Below, piece after piece: positions 15,801 to 23,860 of a DNA stretch of 36,376 nt. How positions within the stretch are numbered: the first letter of the stretch is position 1; each line of letters begins with the position of its first letter. Below the pieces are notes generated by a model that was given only the letters and a program-made list of their open reading frames with translations, made no database searches and had not been told where the DNA came from. The stretch spans positions 1 through 36,376 of the forward strand of contig VXML01000043.1 of NCBI GenBank assembly GCA_009841115.1, written 5' to 3'. This DNA is from Gemmatimonadota bacterium. GTDB lineage: Bacteria; Latescibacterota; UBA2968; UBA8231. Made by a program: the position numbers and the translations under genes.

Positions 15801-16929
15801 GACAATCTCCTTTTGCCTCTGCCAATACCTCCGCCAAGCCGCAGCACACCATTTCCACGGCCTCGTCGCTCAAGCCCGGAAACATCGGTAGGCTCACTAC
15901 CTGCGCTAGCACTTCCTCGGCAACGGGAAAATCCCCGGGACCATAGCCCAATTCCCGCTGATAAAACGGCGTCAGGTGGCACGGCGGCCAGTACACGCTG
16001 CCCGCTTCAATCCCCCAGCGCTCGCGCAACTCGGCGACCACCCATTCGCGTTTTTTCTCGGCGGGCAAGCGCACGGGAAACTTGTAATACGCGTGTAATT
16101 GGCCGGCGAATTCCGGCAAGAGCACCTCGCCGCACCCCAAGCTCGTGAGTGCATGTCGGTAGCGGGTGGCGAGGCGGTTGCGTTCGGCTGTGTGCTCGGC
16201 CAGTCGCGCCAATTGCCGCAGGCCGAGCGCCGCGCTCAGTTCGGGCAAGCGGTAGTTGTTGCCCAAACGCTCCAACGAGCGGCCCTGCGCGCTCACCCCA
16301 TGCGTGCGGAAGCTCCGCGCAAAGTCGGCCAAATCGCGGTCGTTGGTGCTCAACATGCCCCCCTCGCCCGTCGTCAGCGGCTTGGTTGGGAAAAAGGAAA
16401 AGGCCGCGGCATCGCCCAAACTCCCGGCCAGTTGACCATCGGCACTAGCGCCGTGGGCGTGGGCCGCGTCTTCGAGCAACAACAGCCCGCGCGCACGGCA
16501 AAACGAGCGAATGTCCTCGATGTCGGGCGCAATCAGTCCAGCGATGTGAACCACTACTACGGCCCGCGTCTTTTCCCCGACCTGCGCCTCGATCTGCGGC
16601 AGACCACTCGACAGGGTCTGCGGGTCGATGTCGCAGAGGACGGGCCGTCCTCCGGCCAACAGCGCGGCGTTGGACGAGGCAATGAACGTATTCGTCGGCA
16701 CCACCACTTCCCGCCCTTCGACCCCCCAATAGCGCAAGGCTATCTCCAGAGGCGCGGTCCCCGAGCTCATACCCACGGCGTGTTCCGCGCCCACACACGC
16801 GGCAAACTCCTGCTCAAACCGCTTCAAGTAAGGCCCCAACGTCAGGCGTCCGCTGCGGAGGATAGAGGCAAAATCTTCGAGCAGCGCGGCCACATCCTCC
16901 TCGGAGATACTGGGCCTTGTCTGGGGCAC
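15787..16929 (-). CDS. DegT/DnrJ/EryC1/StrS-family aminotransferase
   Basis: A PLP-dependent sugar aminotransferase of fold type I. Visible features are GMSSGTAPLEIALR (cofactor phosphate region), VVVPTNTFIASSNA, DAAHAHGA (Asp contacting the PLP pyridine) and the Schiff-base lysine in FSFFPTKPLTTGEGG. The family converts keto-sugar nucleotides to amino sugars. The longest frame reaches 16998, but a GTG at 16929 directly follows the stop of a small ORF with a strong ribosome-binding site (TAA-A-GTG). It gives an N-terminus (PQTRPSISEEDVAAL) like other members. A GTG at 16941 is another option. It heads the overlapping set that continues with deacetylase, WbqC-like protein and glycosyltransferase. 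Confidence 0.9.
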   Translation of the reverse strand: MPQTRPSISEEDVAALLEDFASILRSGRLTLGPYLKRFEQEFAACVGAEHAVGMSSGTAPLEIALRYWGVEGREVVVPTNTFIASSNAALLAGGRPVLCDIDPQTLSSGLPQIEAQVGEKTRAVVVVHIAGLIAPDIEDIRSFCRARGLLLLEDAAHAHGASADGQLAGSLGDAAAFSFFPTKPLTTGEGGMLSTNDRDLADFARSFRTHGVSAQGRSLERLGNNYRLPELSAALGLRQLARLAEHTAERNRLATRYRHALTSLGCGEVLLPEFAGQLHAYYKFPVRLPAEKKREWVVAELRERWGIEAGSVYWPPCHLTPFYQRELGYGPGDFPVAEEVLAQVVSLPMFPGLSDEAVEMVCCGLAEVLAEAKGDCRVGK

Positions 16930-16930
16930 T

Positions 16931-17023
16931 TTAGGCTGCACGGTCGCGCCCGTCTCCTTGCGCCAGCGACCAGCCTGACGCGCTCCCCACAAAACCACCG
17001 GCTTCTAACACCAATTCTCTCAC
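16931..17023 (-). CDS. Possible 30-residue leader ORF before the aminotransferase
   Basis: GTG at 17023 lies 8 nt after a full AAGGAG, better than any site near the aminotransferase start, yet it opens a different frame (beginning MRELVLEAGGFVGS). The frame ends with TAA one base before the GTG at 16929. It may be a leader peptide that couples translation to the operon. Alternatively it could mark a frameshift that split the true N-terminus. The peptide is not similar to anything I know. Confidence 0.35.
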   Translation of the reverse strand: MRELVLEAGGFVGSASGWSLAQGDGRDRAA

Positions 17024-17158
17024 GGCAAAAACTCCTTAATCAATTGAATGCACTGCAACATACACAAATACACAAAGAGGCGCGTTTCCAGCAAGAGACA
17101 ACGCCTTGCTGCATCTCCTTCCTTTGACAAACCTAACCTCGCGTTTAACTTTTGGAAC

Positions 17159-18295
17159 ATGAATTCAACGACGAGAAATCCCACCCGCGAGGTGCAAATC
17201 GGCCGCACGACCATTGGCGGCAACCACCCCATTGCCGTACAAAGCATGGCCGCTACCCGCACCCAGGACACAGAGGCCACTATCCGCCAGCTCCGGCTCT
17301 TAGCCGAGGCTGGGGCAGACGTCATCCGCGTTGCCGTAGATAGCAAAAAAGACGTGGAAGCCCTCGCCCAAATCGCGCCGACTGTTGACGTGCCTCTGTC
17401 AGTGGATCTGCAAGAAAACTATCGGTTGGTGCGCAGCGTGGCACCGCACGTGGAGAAAATACGCTACAACCCTGGGCACCTCTACCACCACGAAAAGAAC
17501 AAGCCAGTCGCCGACAAGGTCGCCTTTATCGCCGACGAGGCCGCCAAGCACGACTGCGCCCTGCGCGTAGGGGTCAACTGCGGTTCGGTCGATCCGGCCC
17601 AAGCCGAGCGCTTCCCGGCCGACGACTCCATCTCGCCCATGATCGCTTCGGCCTTAGAGCACTGCGAGCTGCTCGACGGCTTGGGTTTTACGCGCTACTG
17701 CGTCTCGCTCAAGGACTCCGATCCGGCCAAGGTCATTGCCGCCAACACCCGCTTTGCCCAAGAGCGGCCCGACGTACCCCTGCACCTCGGCGTTACCGAG
17801 GCCGGAATGCCCCCCGAAGGCGTGATAAAGACCCGCATTGCCTTTGAACAGCTCATCAGCGCCGGCATTGGCGACACCATTCGCGTCTCCCTGACCTTGC
17901 CGTTTGACGACAAGGGCGAGGAAGTCAAAGTCGGGCGGCAGATCCTCGACGACATCTACTCGGGCCGCTTCCGCTCGGTCCCCAAGTTGCTCCCGGCCGG
18001 GCTGAACATCATCTCCTGCCCCTCCTGCTCGCGGGTGGAAAATGAAGCCTTCATCGACCTAGCCCACCAAGTGCGCGAGCTGACCGAGTACGCCCGCGAT
18101 CACCAGATCACCATCGCCGTCATGGGCTGCCGGGTCAATGGCCCAGGCGAGACCGACGACGCCGACTTGGGGCTGTGGTGCGCCCCCAACTTCGTCAACC
18201 TCAAGCGCGGCCCCCAGCTCATCGGCCAATTCCCATACGACGAGGTCCTCGACGTGCTCAAAGAGCAAGTCGACGAGCTAATTGCCGCTGGCTGA
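17159..18295 (+). CDS. ispG: 4-hydroxy-3-methylbut-2-enyl-diphosphate synthase (IspG/GcpE)
   Basis: A 378-residue enzyme of the MEP isoprenoid pathway. It converts methylerythritol cyclodiphosphate to HMBPP using a [4Fe-4S] cluster. The N-terminal TIM barrel begins [21 protein letters not shown], with EKIRYNPGH and RVGVNCGS further on. The C-terminal iron-sulfur domain has CPSCSR and [10 protein letters not shown], holding the three cluster cysteines. Length matches the short bacterial form without the plant-type insertion. The frame is open back to 17048, but the extra residues are not IspG-like, so I use ATG 17159. No clear Shine-Dalgarno precedes it. A TTGACA at 17124-17129 lies in the divergent region shared with the aminotransferase operon and could be a -35 box. 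Confidence 0.95.
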   Translation: MNSTTRNPTREVQIGRTTIGGNHPIAVQSMAATRTQDTEATIRQLRLLAEAGADVIRVAVDSKKDVEALAQIAPTVDVPLSVDLQENYRLVRSVAPHVEKIRYNPGHLYHHEKNKPVADKVAFIADEAAKHDCALRVGVNCGSVDPAQAERFPADDSISPMIASALEHCELLDGLGFTRYCVSLKDSDPAKVIAANTRFAQERPDVPLHLGVTEAGMPPEGVIKTRIAFEQLISAGIGDTIRVSLTLPFDDKGEEVKVGRQILDDIYSGRFRSVPKLLPAGLNIISCPSCSRVENEAFIDLAHQVRELTEYARDHQITIAVMGCRVNGPGETDDADLGLWCAPNFVNLKRGPQLIGQFPYDEVLDVLKEQVDELIAAG

Positions 18296-18318
18296 GGCTT
18301 TAGTAGGAAATATTAAAG

Positions 18319-18588
18319 GTGCCGGAAGCTGAGCGCGTGGAAGTTACCGACGATACCTTAATGGCGGACCTTTCCGACGGACGGACCATCTCCGTTCCAT
18401 TAGCTTGGTATCCTAGGCTGGTGCATGCAACGCCTGCAGAAAGACGCAACTGGCGGTTTATAGGTGTAGGTCAGGGGATCCACTGGCCCGACCTAGACGA
18501 GGATATCAGCGTGGAGGGCTTGCTAGCGGGTAGGCCCTCCGGGGAAAGCCAAGAGTCCTTGAAGCGGTGGTTAGAAGCTCGGAAATGA
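18319..18588 (+). CDS. DUF2442-type small protein
   Basis: An 89-residue protein with the DUF2442 pattern: VEVTDDTLMADLSDGRTISVPLAWYPRL near the start and FIGVGQGIHWPDLDEDISVEGLL at the end. The family is often paired with a DUF4160 protein in toxin-antitoxin-like modules, but no DUF4160 partner is present on either side. The start is GTG at 18319, with AGGA about 10 nt upstream. It lies only 23 bp after ispG, so read-through from that gene is likely. The next gene begins 59 bp downstream. The function is unknown; it may be an orphan remnant of such a module. Confidence 0.8.
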   Translation: MPEAERVEVTDDTLMADLSDGRTISVPLAWYPRLVHATPAERRNWRFIGVGQGIHWPDLDEDISVEGLLAGRPSGESQESLKRWLEARK

Positions 18589-18647
18589 GGCACTCACCGC
18601 CAGTCTTTAGCCAGTAAACTCTATCACACCCATAGATTAGGTATCCC

Positions 18648-19391
18648 ATGCAAAATCCTATCAAAGAACAACTTGCCGCCGGGCAGCCTTCCATCGGCTC
18701 CTGGCTCAATCTAACCTCGCCGCTGGCAGCCGAAGTCATGGCCGCGGCCGGCTTCAAATGGCTAGTGGTCGATGCCGAGCACTCGGCCTTTGACCTCGGC
18801 CACATCGCCCACACCTTCCGCGCCATCGAGGCGCGAGGTGCCTTGCCCTTGGCCCGCGCCTGGGATCACGACCCAACCACGGCCGCCCGCCTGCTCGACG
18901 CCGGAGCCTGGGGCTTGGTCTTTCCACACGTCAGCACCCCGGAGCAGGCCGAGAAGTTGGCCCAAGCCGTGCGCTATCCACCACGCGGCAACCGGTCGGT
19001 AGGCACGGGCCGCTGCGTCACGTTGGCCCCGGACTATCGCCAGCGCTTTGACGACGCCGTCCTCTGCATCCCGCAGATTGAGGACATGGAGGGCATTGAA
19101 AACGCCGAAGCCATCGCCCGCGTCGAAGGCATTGATATCGGCTTCCTCGGGCCGGGCGACCTAGCCATGTCCATGGGCGTCACCGCTGGTCACCCCGACC
19201 ACGAGGCCGCCTTGCAGGCTTTTCGCGCTGGCTGCGCCAAAGCCGGCAAACCCAGCGGCATCCCAGTCAAGGACTCCGCCGAAGTCAAACGGCGCATCGC
19301 CGAGGGCTTCCAGTTTATTGACTTCAGCAACGACATGCGGTTTTTGGAAGCCACGGCGCAAGCCGCCTACCGCGAAGCAACGGCTGGATGA
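18648..19391 (+). CDS. HpcH/HpaI-family aldolase
   Basis: A 247-residue (beta/alpha)8 class II aldolase. The motifs are VVDAEHSAFD (catalytic His), IPQIEDMEGIENAEAIARVEGID (metal-binding Glu) and GFLGPGDLAMSMG (second metal ligand, Asp). Members cleave 2-keto-3-deoxy acids into pyruvate and an aldehyde, for example 2-keto-3-deoxy-L-rhamnonate or 4-hydroxy-2-oxoheptanedioate. It is the first of four genes whose products form a plausible sugar-acid route. Its TGA overlaps the ATG of the kinase gene (ATGA). The ribosome-binding site is weak (TAGG about 6 nt before the ATG). Confidence 0.9.
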   Translation: MQNPIKEQLAAGQPSIGSWLNLTSPLAAEVMAAAGFKWLVVDAEHSAFDLGHIAHTFRAIEARGALPLARAWDHDPTTAARLLDAGAWGLVFPHVSTPEQAEKLAQAVRYPPRGNRSVGTGRCVTLAPDYRQRFDDAVLCIPQIEDMEGIENAEAIARVEGIDIGFLGPGDLAMSMGVTAGHPDHEAALQAFRAGCAKAGKPSGIPVKDSAEVKRRIAEGFQFIDFSNDMRFLEATAQAAYREATAG

Positions 19392-20248
19392 ACATTCTCA
19401 ACTTCGGCTCGCTCAACATCGACCTCGTTTATCAAGTCGAGCACATCGCCCGCCCGGGCGAGACCATCGCCAGTTCGGCGCACCAAGTCTTTGCCGGCGG
19501 TAAGGGCGCGAATCAATCGGCCGCCCTTGCCCGCGCTGGTGCGCACGTCTTTCACGCCGGCCAAGTCGGGCCAGACGGGCAATGGCTAGTCGATAAACTG
19601 GCTGAGCTGGGCGTGGCTGTGCAGCACATCCGCGTCGGCGACGTACCTACCGGCCACGCCATTATCCAAGTTGACCGCCAAGGGCAAAACAGCATCGTCC
19701 TCTTTGCCGGGGCCAATGACGAAATAGACAGAGGGGCAATAGACGCCGCGCTATCCCATTTCGACCGAGGGGATATCCTTCTCTTGCAGAATGAGATAAA
19801 CGACATTGCTTACATTATCACTTCAGCCTCCGAGCGGGGTCTGACGATATGCTTAAACCCCGCGCCCTTTGGCCCGGAAGTTCGCGTGTATCCCCTCGAA
19901 TTAGTCGATTTGCTCATCGTCAACGAAACCGAGGCCACCGGCCTTGCGGGCGCATCTACACTCGCTGCGCTGGCCGCACTCTGCCCCCATGCCCAAATCG
20001 CGCTTACGCTGGGGGCCGCTGGCGTCCAGTACCGCTCCCCAACCGAGGAATTCCACCTCCCAGCGCCACAGGTCGAAGCAATCGATACGACAGGTGCGGG
20101 AGACACCTTCATCGGCTATTTTCTCCACGGCCTGACAGCCGACATGACCGCGCGAGACGCCATGACCCGCGCGGTGCAGGCCGCGGCCCTGTGCGTCACC
20201 CGCCCGGGAGCCATGGATTCAATTCCAGCCGCAGATGAAATAGACTAA
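19388..20248 (+). CDS. PfkB-family sugar kinase (ribokinase-like)
   Basis: A 286-residue carbohydrate kinase with PfkB signature 1 (GGKGANQSAALARAGA, near residue 37) and signature 2 with the catalytic Asp and anion hole (DTTGAGDTFIGYF). The N-terminus NFGSLNIDLVYQVEHIARPGET matches ribokinases. Members phosphorylate ribose, 2-keto-3-deoxygluconate or related compounds at a primary hydroxyl. Given the aldolase and the dehydratase in the same set, a 2-keto-3-deoxy acid is an attractive substrate, but ribose cannot be excluded. It overlaps the aldolase gene by 4 bp. Confidence 0.9.
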   Translation: MNILNFGSLNIDLVYQVEHIARPGETIASSAHQVFAGGKGANQSAALARAGAHVFHAGQVGPDGQWLVDKLAELGVAVQHIRVGDVPTGHAIIQVDRQGQNSIVLFAGANDEIDRGAIDAALSHFDRGDILLLQNEINDIAYIITSASERGLTICLNPAPFGPEVRVYPLELVDLLIVNETEATGLAGASTLAALAALCPHAQIALTLGAAGVQYRSPTEEFHLPAPQVEAIDTTGAGDTFIGYFLHGLTADMTARDAMTRAVQAAALCVTRPGAMDSIPAADEID

Positions 20249-20272
20249 CTCATTGTAGTAGAAAGGAATACG

Positions 20273-21259
20273 ATGCCTAATATCATGCTCACTGCCCAGT
20301 TCCAAAACGCCGAATTCGCCTCCAGCGAGCGTGAACAGGGCCTCGAAAAGCTCCGCTCCTTGGGCACCATCATCCCGGAGCCAGCCGTCCTCACCGCCGA
20401 ACACGCCCCCGACTTAATCGCCTCTATCGCCAGTTCATCGGTCTATACGGACGAATTTTACGAAGCGGCCGAGGATTTGCGCATCGTCGCCCGTTGGGGC
20501 GTCGGTTTTGACAAGGTCAATGTCCCAGGAGCCACGCGCTACGGCGTGATCATCACCGTGACGCCGGTTCACATGGACGCGGTCGCCGAATACGCCATCG
20601 CCCAGTGGATGGCCACCCTCAAGCGGGTCTATACCCTCAATCACCTCTCCCACCGAGGCGACTTCTCCATCATCCGCACCTATGAAGCCCAATACACCAC
20701 CCTCGGCCTATACGGCTGCGGCCGCATCGGCCAAGAGGTAGCCCAGCGCGCCGTGCCGCTCTTGGGCACTGAGGGTCGCCTGCTCGTGTACGACACCCGC
20801 CCCGACATCGCCGACATCGCCGCCCAATACGGAGCCGAAGTTGCCGACTCACCCGAAATGCTCTTTCGCGAGTGCGACACGGTCTCGCTCCACGTCTCGG
20901 GTGACGAGACCATCGTCCACTACGACCTGCTCAGCCTGATGCGGCCCCACGCCTCGCTGATCAATCCCTCGCGCGGCAATCTCGTCAACGACGCGGACGT
21001 CCACCGCGCCATTGAAGAGGAAAAGCTCTATTACTACGTGGTGGACGATCCAGTCAACGACACCCGCGCCATCCACAAGGATCACCCGCGCATCATCTGC
21101 ACCAACCACAACGCCGGTATCACGGTCGAATCCACCATGCGCCTCGACGCCAAAGGCATCGAGCAAATCTCAGCCGCCATCGCCGGCCGCCAGCCCGAAT
21201 ACATCCTCAATCCAGAGGTCCTCGACCACCCACGGGTCAAGGCGTGGCTCAAGGAGTAA
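20273..21259 (+). CDS. D-isomer-specific 2-hydroxyacid dehydrogenase family protein
   Basis: A 328-residue NAD(P)-dependent dehydrogenase. The cofactor domain has TLGLYGCGRIGQEVA, and the catalytic Arg is in NPSRGNLVND. A His lies in CTNHNAGIT, where the family normally has TPHxxG. The usual DVFExEP segment with the catalytic Glu is replaced by VVDDPVND, so the acid partner may be Asp or missing. GARWGVGFDKVN matches the substrate-domain hinge. It lies 24 bp after the kinase gene, with GAAAGGAA before the ATG, and 4 bp before the dehydratase gene. Reduction of a 2-keto acid or oxidation of a hydroxy acid from the aldolase reaction is a reasonable role. Confidence 0.85.
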   Translation: MPNIMLTAQFQNAEFASSEREQGLEKLRSLGTIIPEPAVLTAEHAPDLIASIASSSVYTDEFYEAAEDLRIVARWGVGFDKVNVPGATRYGVIITVTPVHMDAVAEYAIAQWMATLKRVYTLNHLSHRGDFSIIRTYEAQYTTLGLYGCGRIGQEVAQRAVPLLGTEGRLLVYDTRPDIADIAAQYGAEVADSPEMLFRECDTVSLHVSGDETIVHYDLLSLMRPHASLINPSRGNLVNDADVHRAIEEEKLYYYVVDDPVNDTRAIHKDHPRIICTNHNAGITVESTMRLDAKGIEQISAAIAGRQPEYILNPEVLDHPRVKAWLKE

Positions 21260-21263
21260 GAGG

Positions 21264-22394
21264 ATGAAAATAACCCGCTTCGACGTCACGCCGCTCAACA
21301 ATCGCGGCCTCTTGCTCCAAGTCGAAACCGATGCTGGACTCACGGGCTTGGGCGCGCCCATGAACTACGAACACGGTCGCACGGTGGAACGGGCCATCCT
21401 CGACATGGGCGATTACCTGATCGGCCGCGATCCCCTGCAAATCGAAGACCACTGGCAGACGCTCTATCGCTCCAGCTATTCCCGCCAGATGCCGATCTTG
21501 TTGGCGGCCCTCAGCGGCATAGAAATGGCCTGTCTGGATATTTTAGGTAAAACCGCTAACTTACCCGTGTGGAAGCTATTAGGTGGATCAGTGCGCGATA
21601 AAATTCGGGTCTATGGAGCGGCTGGGGGCGCTACACCAGAGCAAGCCGCCCAAGCCGCCCGCCAGCGCGTCGAACAAGGCTTTACAGCGCTCAAAACCAC
21701 CCCCTTCCCCGACCCTGTGCGCCCCATTGAAAATCCGGCGGGCATTGAACGAGTCGCATCCCACATTGCGGCCATGCGCGAAGCCGTCGGCCCGGCCATC
21801 GACATTGCCATCGACTTCCATCGCGCCACCAGCCCGGCGTTGGCCAAAGTGCTTCTACGCGAACTCGAGCCGCTAAGGCCGCTCTTCGTCGAGGAGCCGA
21901 CCCGTTCCACCGACAATATCGGCCCCCTACTAGAACTGACGCGCTCGACCTCCATCCCCATCGCCACCGGCGAGCGCTGCGCCACTCGCTGGGGCTTCCG
22001 CGAATTGTGCGAGCGCAAGGCCGCAGCCATCGTCCAACCCGACATCCGCCACTGCGGTGGCATCCTCGAAATGAAGAAGATCGCTGCCCTAGCCGAAGTC
22101 CACGAGATCGCCGTCGCACCCCACAACGCCGCCGACCCCCTCGGTATCGTCGCCTCCGTCCACGCAATGGCCGGTACCCCCAACTTCCTCATCATGGAAT
22201 ACGGCGGTGGCGGCGGCGAAGGGTTTTTCACCAACCCCTTGCAAATGCAGGATGGATTTGTGGAATTGCCCCGAGGGCCGGGACTAGGCGTGGAGATCGA
22301 CCCAGACGGTCTGGAGGCGGCTACTCACCTCGGCCCCTGGCGGCAGCGGACGATGCGCCGCCACCCAGAGGACGGCTCCTTCGCGGATTTTTAG
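21264..22394 (+). CDS. Mandelate racemase/enolase-superfamily sugar-acid dehydratase
   Basis: A 376-residue enolase-superfamily protein. The capping domain begins MKITRFDVTPLNNRGLLLQVETDAG, and the barrel carries the three metal ligands: Asp in DIAIDFHRA, Glu in LFVEEPT and Glu in IATGERC. A His in VAPHNAADPLG is typical of the galactonate/gluconate-dehydratase branch. These enzymes remove water from an aldonic acid to give a 2-keto-3-deoxy acid. The longer open frame back to 21012 overlaps the previous gene and is a shadow. ATG 21264 has AAGGAG and AGAGG just upstream. It is the last gene of the set and convergent with the HupE-like gene 10 bp away. Confidence 0.9.
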   Translation: MKITRFDVTPLNNRGLLLQVETDAGLTGLGAPMNYEHGRTVERAILDMGDYLIGRDPLQIEDHWQTLYRSSYSRQMPILLAALSGIEMACLDILGKTANLPVWKLLGGSVRDKIRVYGAAGGATPEQAAQAARQRVEQGFTALKTTPFPDPVRPIENPAGIERVASHIAAMREAVGPAIDIAIDFHRATSPALAKVLLRELEPLRPLFVEEPTRSTDNIGPLLELTRSTSIPIATGERCATRWGFRELCERKAAAIVQPDIRHCGGILEMKKIAALAEVHEIAVAPHNAADPLGIVASVHAMAGTPNFLIMEYGGGGGEGFFTNPLQMQDGFVELPRGPGLGVEIDPDGLEAATHLGPWRQRTMRRHPEDGSFADF

Positions 22395-22404
22395 CTGGCC
22401 GCGC

Positions 22405-23499
22405 TTACAGCGGCATATACTCCAGCCCCAAAACCCGCTCGACAAACCAGCCCAACCCAAAAAGCCCGATGAAGGCCGACACCACCAAGACGACCGTGCG
22501 CTGATAGGACTGCCGGCTGAGCCAAGCGATCAAAGGAAAGACCAGCGCGACAATAGCTACTTGGCCGATTTCCACGCCGGCGTTAAACGCAAACAGCGAG
22601 GCGACCAGCCCCTTGGTCGGTAGCCCCAACTCGCGCAGCACATTGGCGAAGCCAAACCCGTGCACTAACCCAAAGGCAAAGGTGATTATCCAGCGATAAT
22701 CCATGCGCTTGAGCCAAAAGTTCTCCACCGCGACGTACACGATGCTCAAGGCGATACCAGCCTCGATCCACTGGCTCGGCAAACGGACGATTTCAAGGGC
22801 CGCCAAGCAAAGGGTGATGCTGTGGGCAACAGTGAAGGCCGTTACTACCTTGACCAAAGTGAGCAGCCGACCGCCCACCACGATCAACGCCAGCAGAAAC
22901 ATGACGTGATCGTAGCCGAGGAAAATGTGCTCCACCCCGAGGACCATGAACTCGTATAAATGGTCCCACAGCGACTTCTCTCCAGCAAAGGTCTGCTGCG
23001 ACGATTCCGCCGAAAACACGGCTTGGACCAGCGGCTGCCCAGGCAACATGACTTTGGCCAAGTTTTTGTGCGCATCCCCAAAGCGCTCCGGCCAACCGAT
23101 CCAGACCTCCAGCTCGTTGACGGGTTCCTCCAACTCGGCGCTGAAGTACACGTTAGCAAACATATTGCCCTGATTGTCCGGGGTGATGTCTCCCCTGTCG
23201 CGCACGAGGGTGAGCGGCTCGCCGTTGGCCCGCAGGCGCATCTGCTCTTCGACAAAGGCGAACACGTCGTCGAGGCCGGCTTCTATCTCTTCGTAGAACA
23301 GCAGGCTGTCCCCGTCTTGATCGATGCCGATTTTCATGAGGTCAAAATCGTCCAGGCGCACGCGCACTTTGAGCGCGTCGTCTTCCGCGATCAAATTCGT
23401 GTAGCTGGTGTTGAGCTTGTGGGCCCGGACTGTGGGGGGGGAAGCAAAAAACAGCAGGACGAGTGCGAATGTGAGCAAGAAGCTAAGGCGTGTCTTCAT
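22405..23499 (-). CDS. HupE/UreJ-like membrane protein
   Basis: A 364-residue protein with a signal peptide (cut near VRAHK), an extracytoplasmic domain of about 170 residues and a C-terminal block of six or so membrane helices. The block has the HupE/UreJ-type motifs VLGVEHIFLGYDHVMFLLAL, TAFTVAHSITLCLAA and GLVHGFGFANVL. The conserved His and Asp residues suggest a metal (Ni or another divalent ion) path. The soluble part contains an EF-hand-like DQDGDSLLFYEE. Relatives are annotated as nickel permease or metallo-enzyme accessory proteins, but no hydrogenase or urease is in the window. The start overlaps the cytochrome stop by 17 bp, and AAAGGAAA lies just upstream. It is the last gene after phoR. 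Confidence 0.8.
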   Translation of the reverse strand: MKTRLSFLLTFALVLLFFASPPTVRAHKLNTSYTNLIAEDDALKVRVRLDDFDLMKIGIDQDGDSLLFYEEIEAGLDDVFAFVEEQMRLRANGEPLTLVRDRGDITPDNQGNMFANVYFSAELEEPVNELEVWIGWPERFGDAHKNLAKVMLPGQPLVQAVFSAESSQQTFAGEKSLWDHLYEFMVLGVEHIFLGYDHVMFLLALIVVGGRLLTLVKVVTAFTVAHSITLCLAALEIVRLPSQWIEAGIALSIVYVAVENFWLKRMDYRWIITFAFGLVHGFGFANVLRELGLPTKGLVASLFAFNAGVEIGQVAIVALVFPLIAWLSRQSYQRTVVLVVSAFIGLFGLGWFVERVLGLEYMPL

Positions 23500-23860
23500 T
23501 TTCCTTTTTTTCTAGCAAAGAGCGGATATAAGCGGCAATCTGCTCGCGTTCCTCCGCCGAGAGATGTCCATAGCCCGGCATGGAAGTACCGGGCATCCCC
23601 TTCTGAATCGTCCGGGCGATGGCAGCCTTGCTGGGGCCGTTTTTGTAGGCGGCGGGATCGCGGAAATCGCGCGGAGGCGGCTTGAGCGTTGTCGCGATCT
23701 GACCATCGCCGCGACCGTCCGGGCCGTGGCACACCGCGCACCCATTGCGGGTAAAGAGCGCTTTGCCCTGTGCCACTGCGCCTTTGGCGTCGTCGCTCTC
23801 GCCAGCGCAGCCAGCCGCTAGGGCAACCAATGCCCAGCGCACTATCGCGGTCTTAGACAC
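23483..23860 (-). CDS. Small c-type cytochrome, probably a lipoprotein
   Basis: This is a single-heme class I cytochrome c. It has a signal sequence with a lipobox-like AAGC, CAVCH for heme attachment, GPDGRGDG after the heme site, and the distal Met in TSMPGYGHLSAEE. The last helix is YIRSLLEKK. It would carry electrons on the periplasmic side. The start is either TTG 23878 or GTG 23860. I prefer GTG, which overlaps the phoR stop by 8 bp and gives the more usual signal sequence (MSKTAIVRWALVALAAGC). It is translationally coupled at both ends, to phoR upstream and the HupE-like gene downstream, an unexpected position for a cytochrome. Confidence 0.85.
   Translation of the reverse strand: MSKTAIVRWALVALAAGCAGESDDAKGAVAQGKALFTRNGCAVCHGPDGRGDGQIATTLKPPPRDFRDPAAYKNGPSKAAIARTIQKGMPGTSMPGYGHLSAEEREQIAAYIRSLLEKKENEDTP

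Noticed and set aside
16099..17127. Open frame of 342 codons on the plus strand
   Set aside because: It is antisense to the DegT-type aminotransferase, whose PLP motifs are intact, and is rich in Arg and Gln without any domain.
17048..17158. N-terminal extension of IspG
   Set aside because: The 37 extra residues are basic and low in complexity, absent from IspG of usual length, and no ribosome-binding site precedes the ATG at 17048.
21012..21263. Extended N-terminus of the dehydratase
   Set aside because: The extra 84 residues lie wholly inside the preceding dehydrogenase gene. ATG 21264 has a strong ribosome-binding site and a typical family start.
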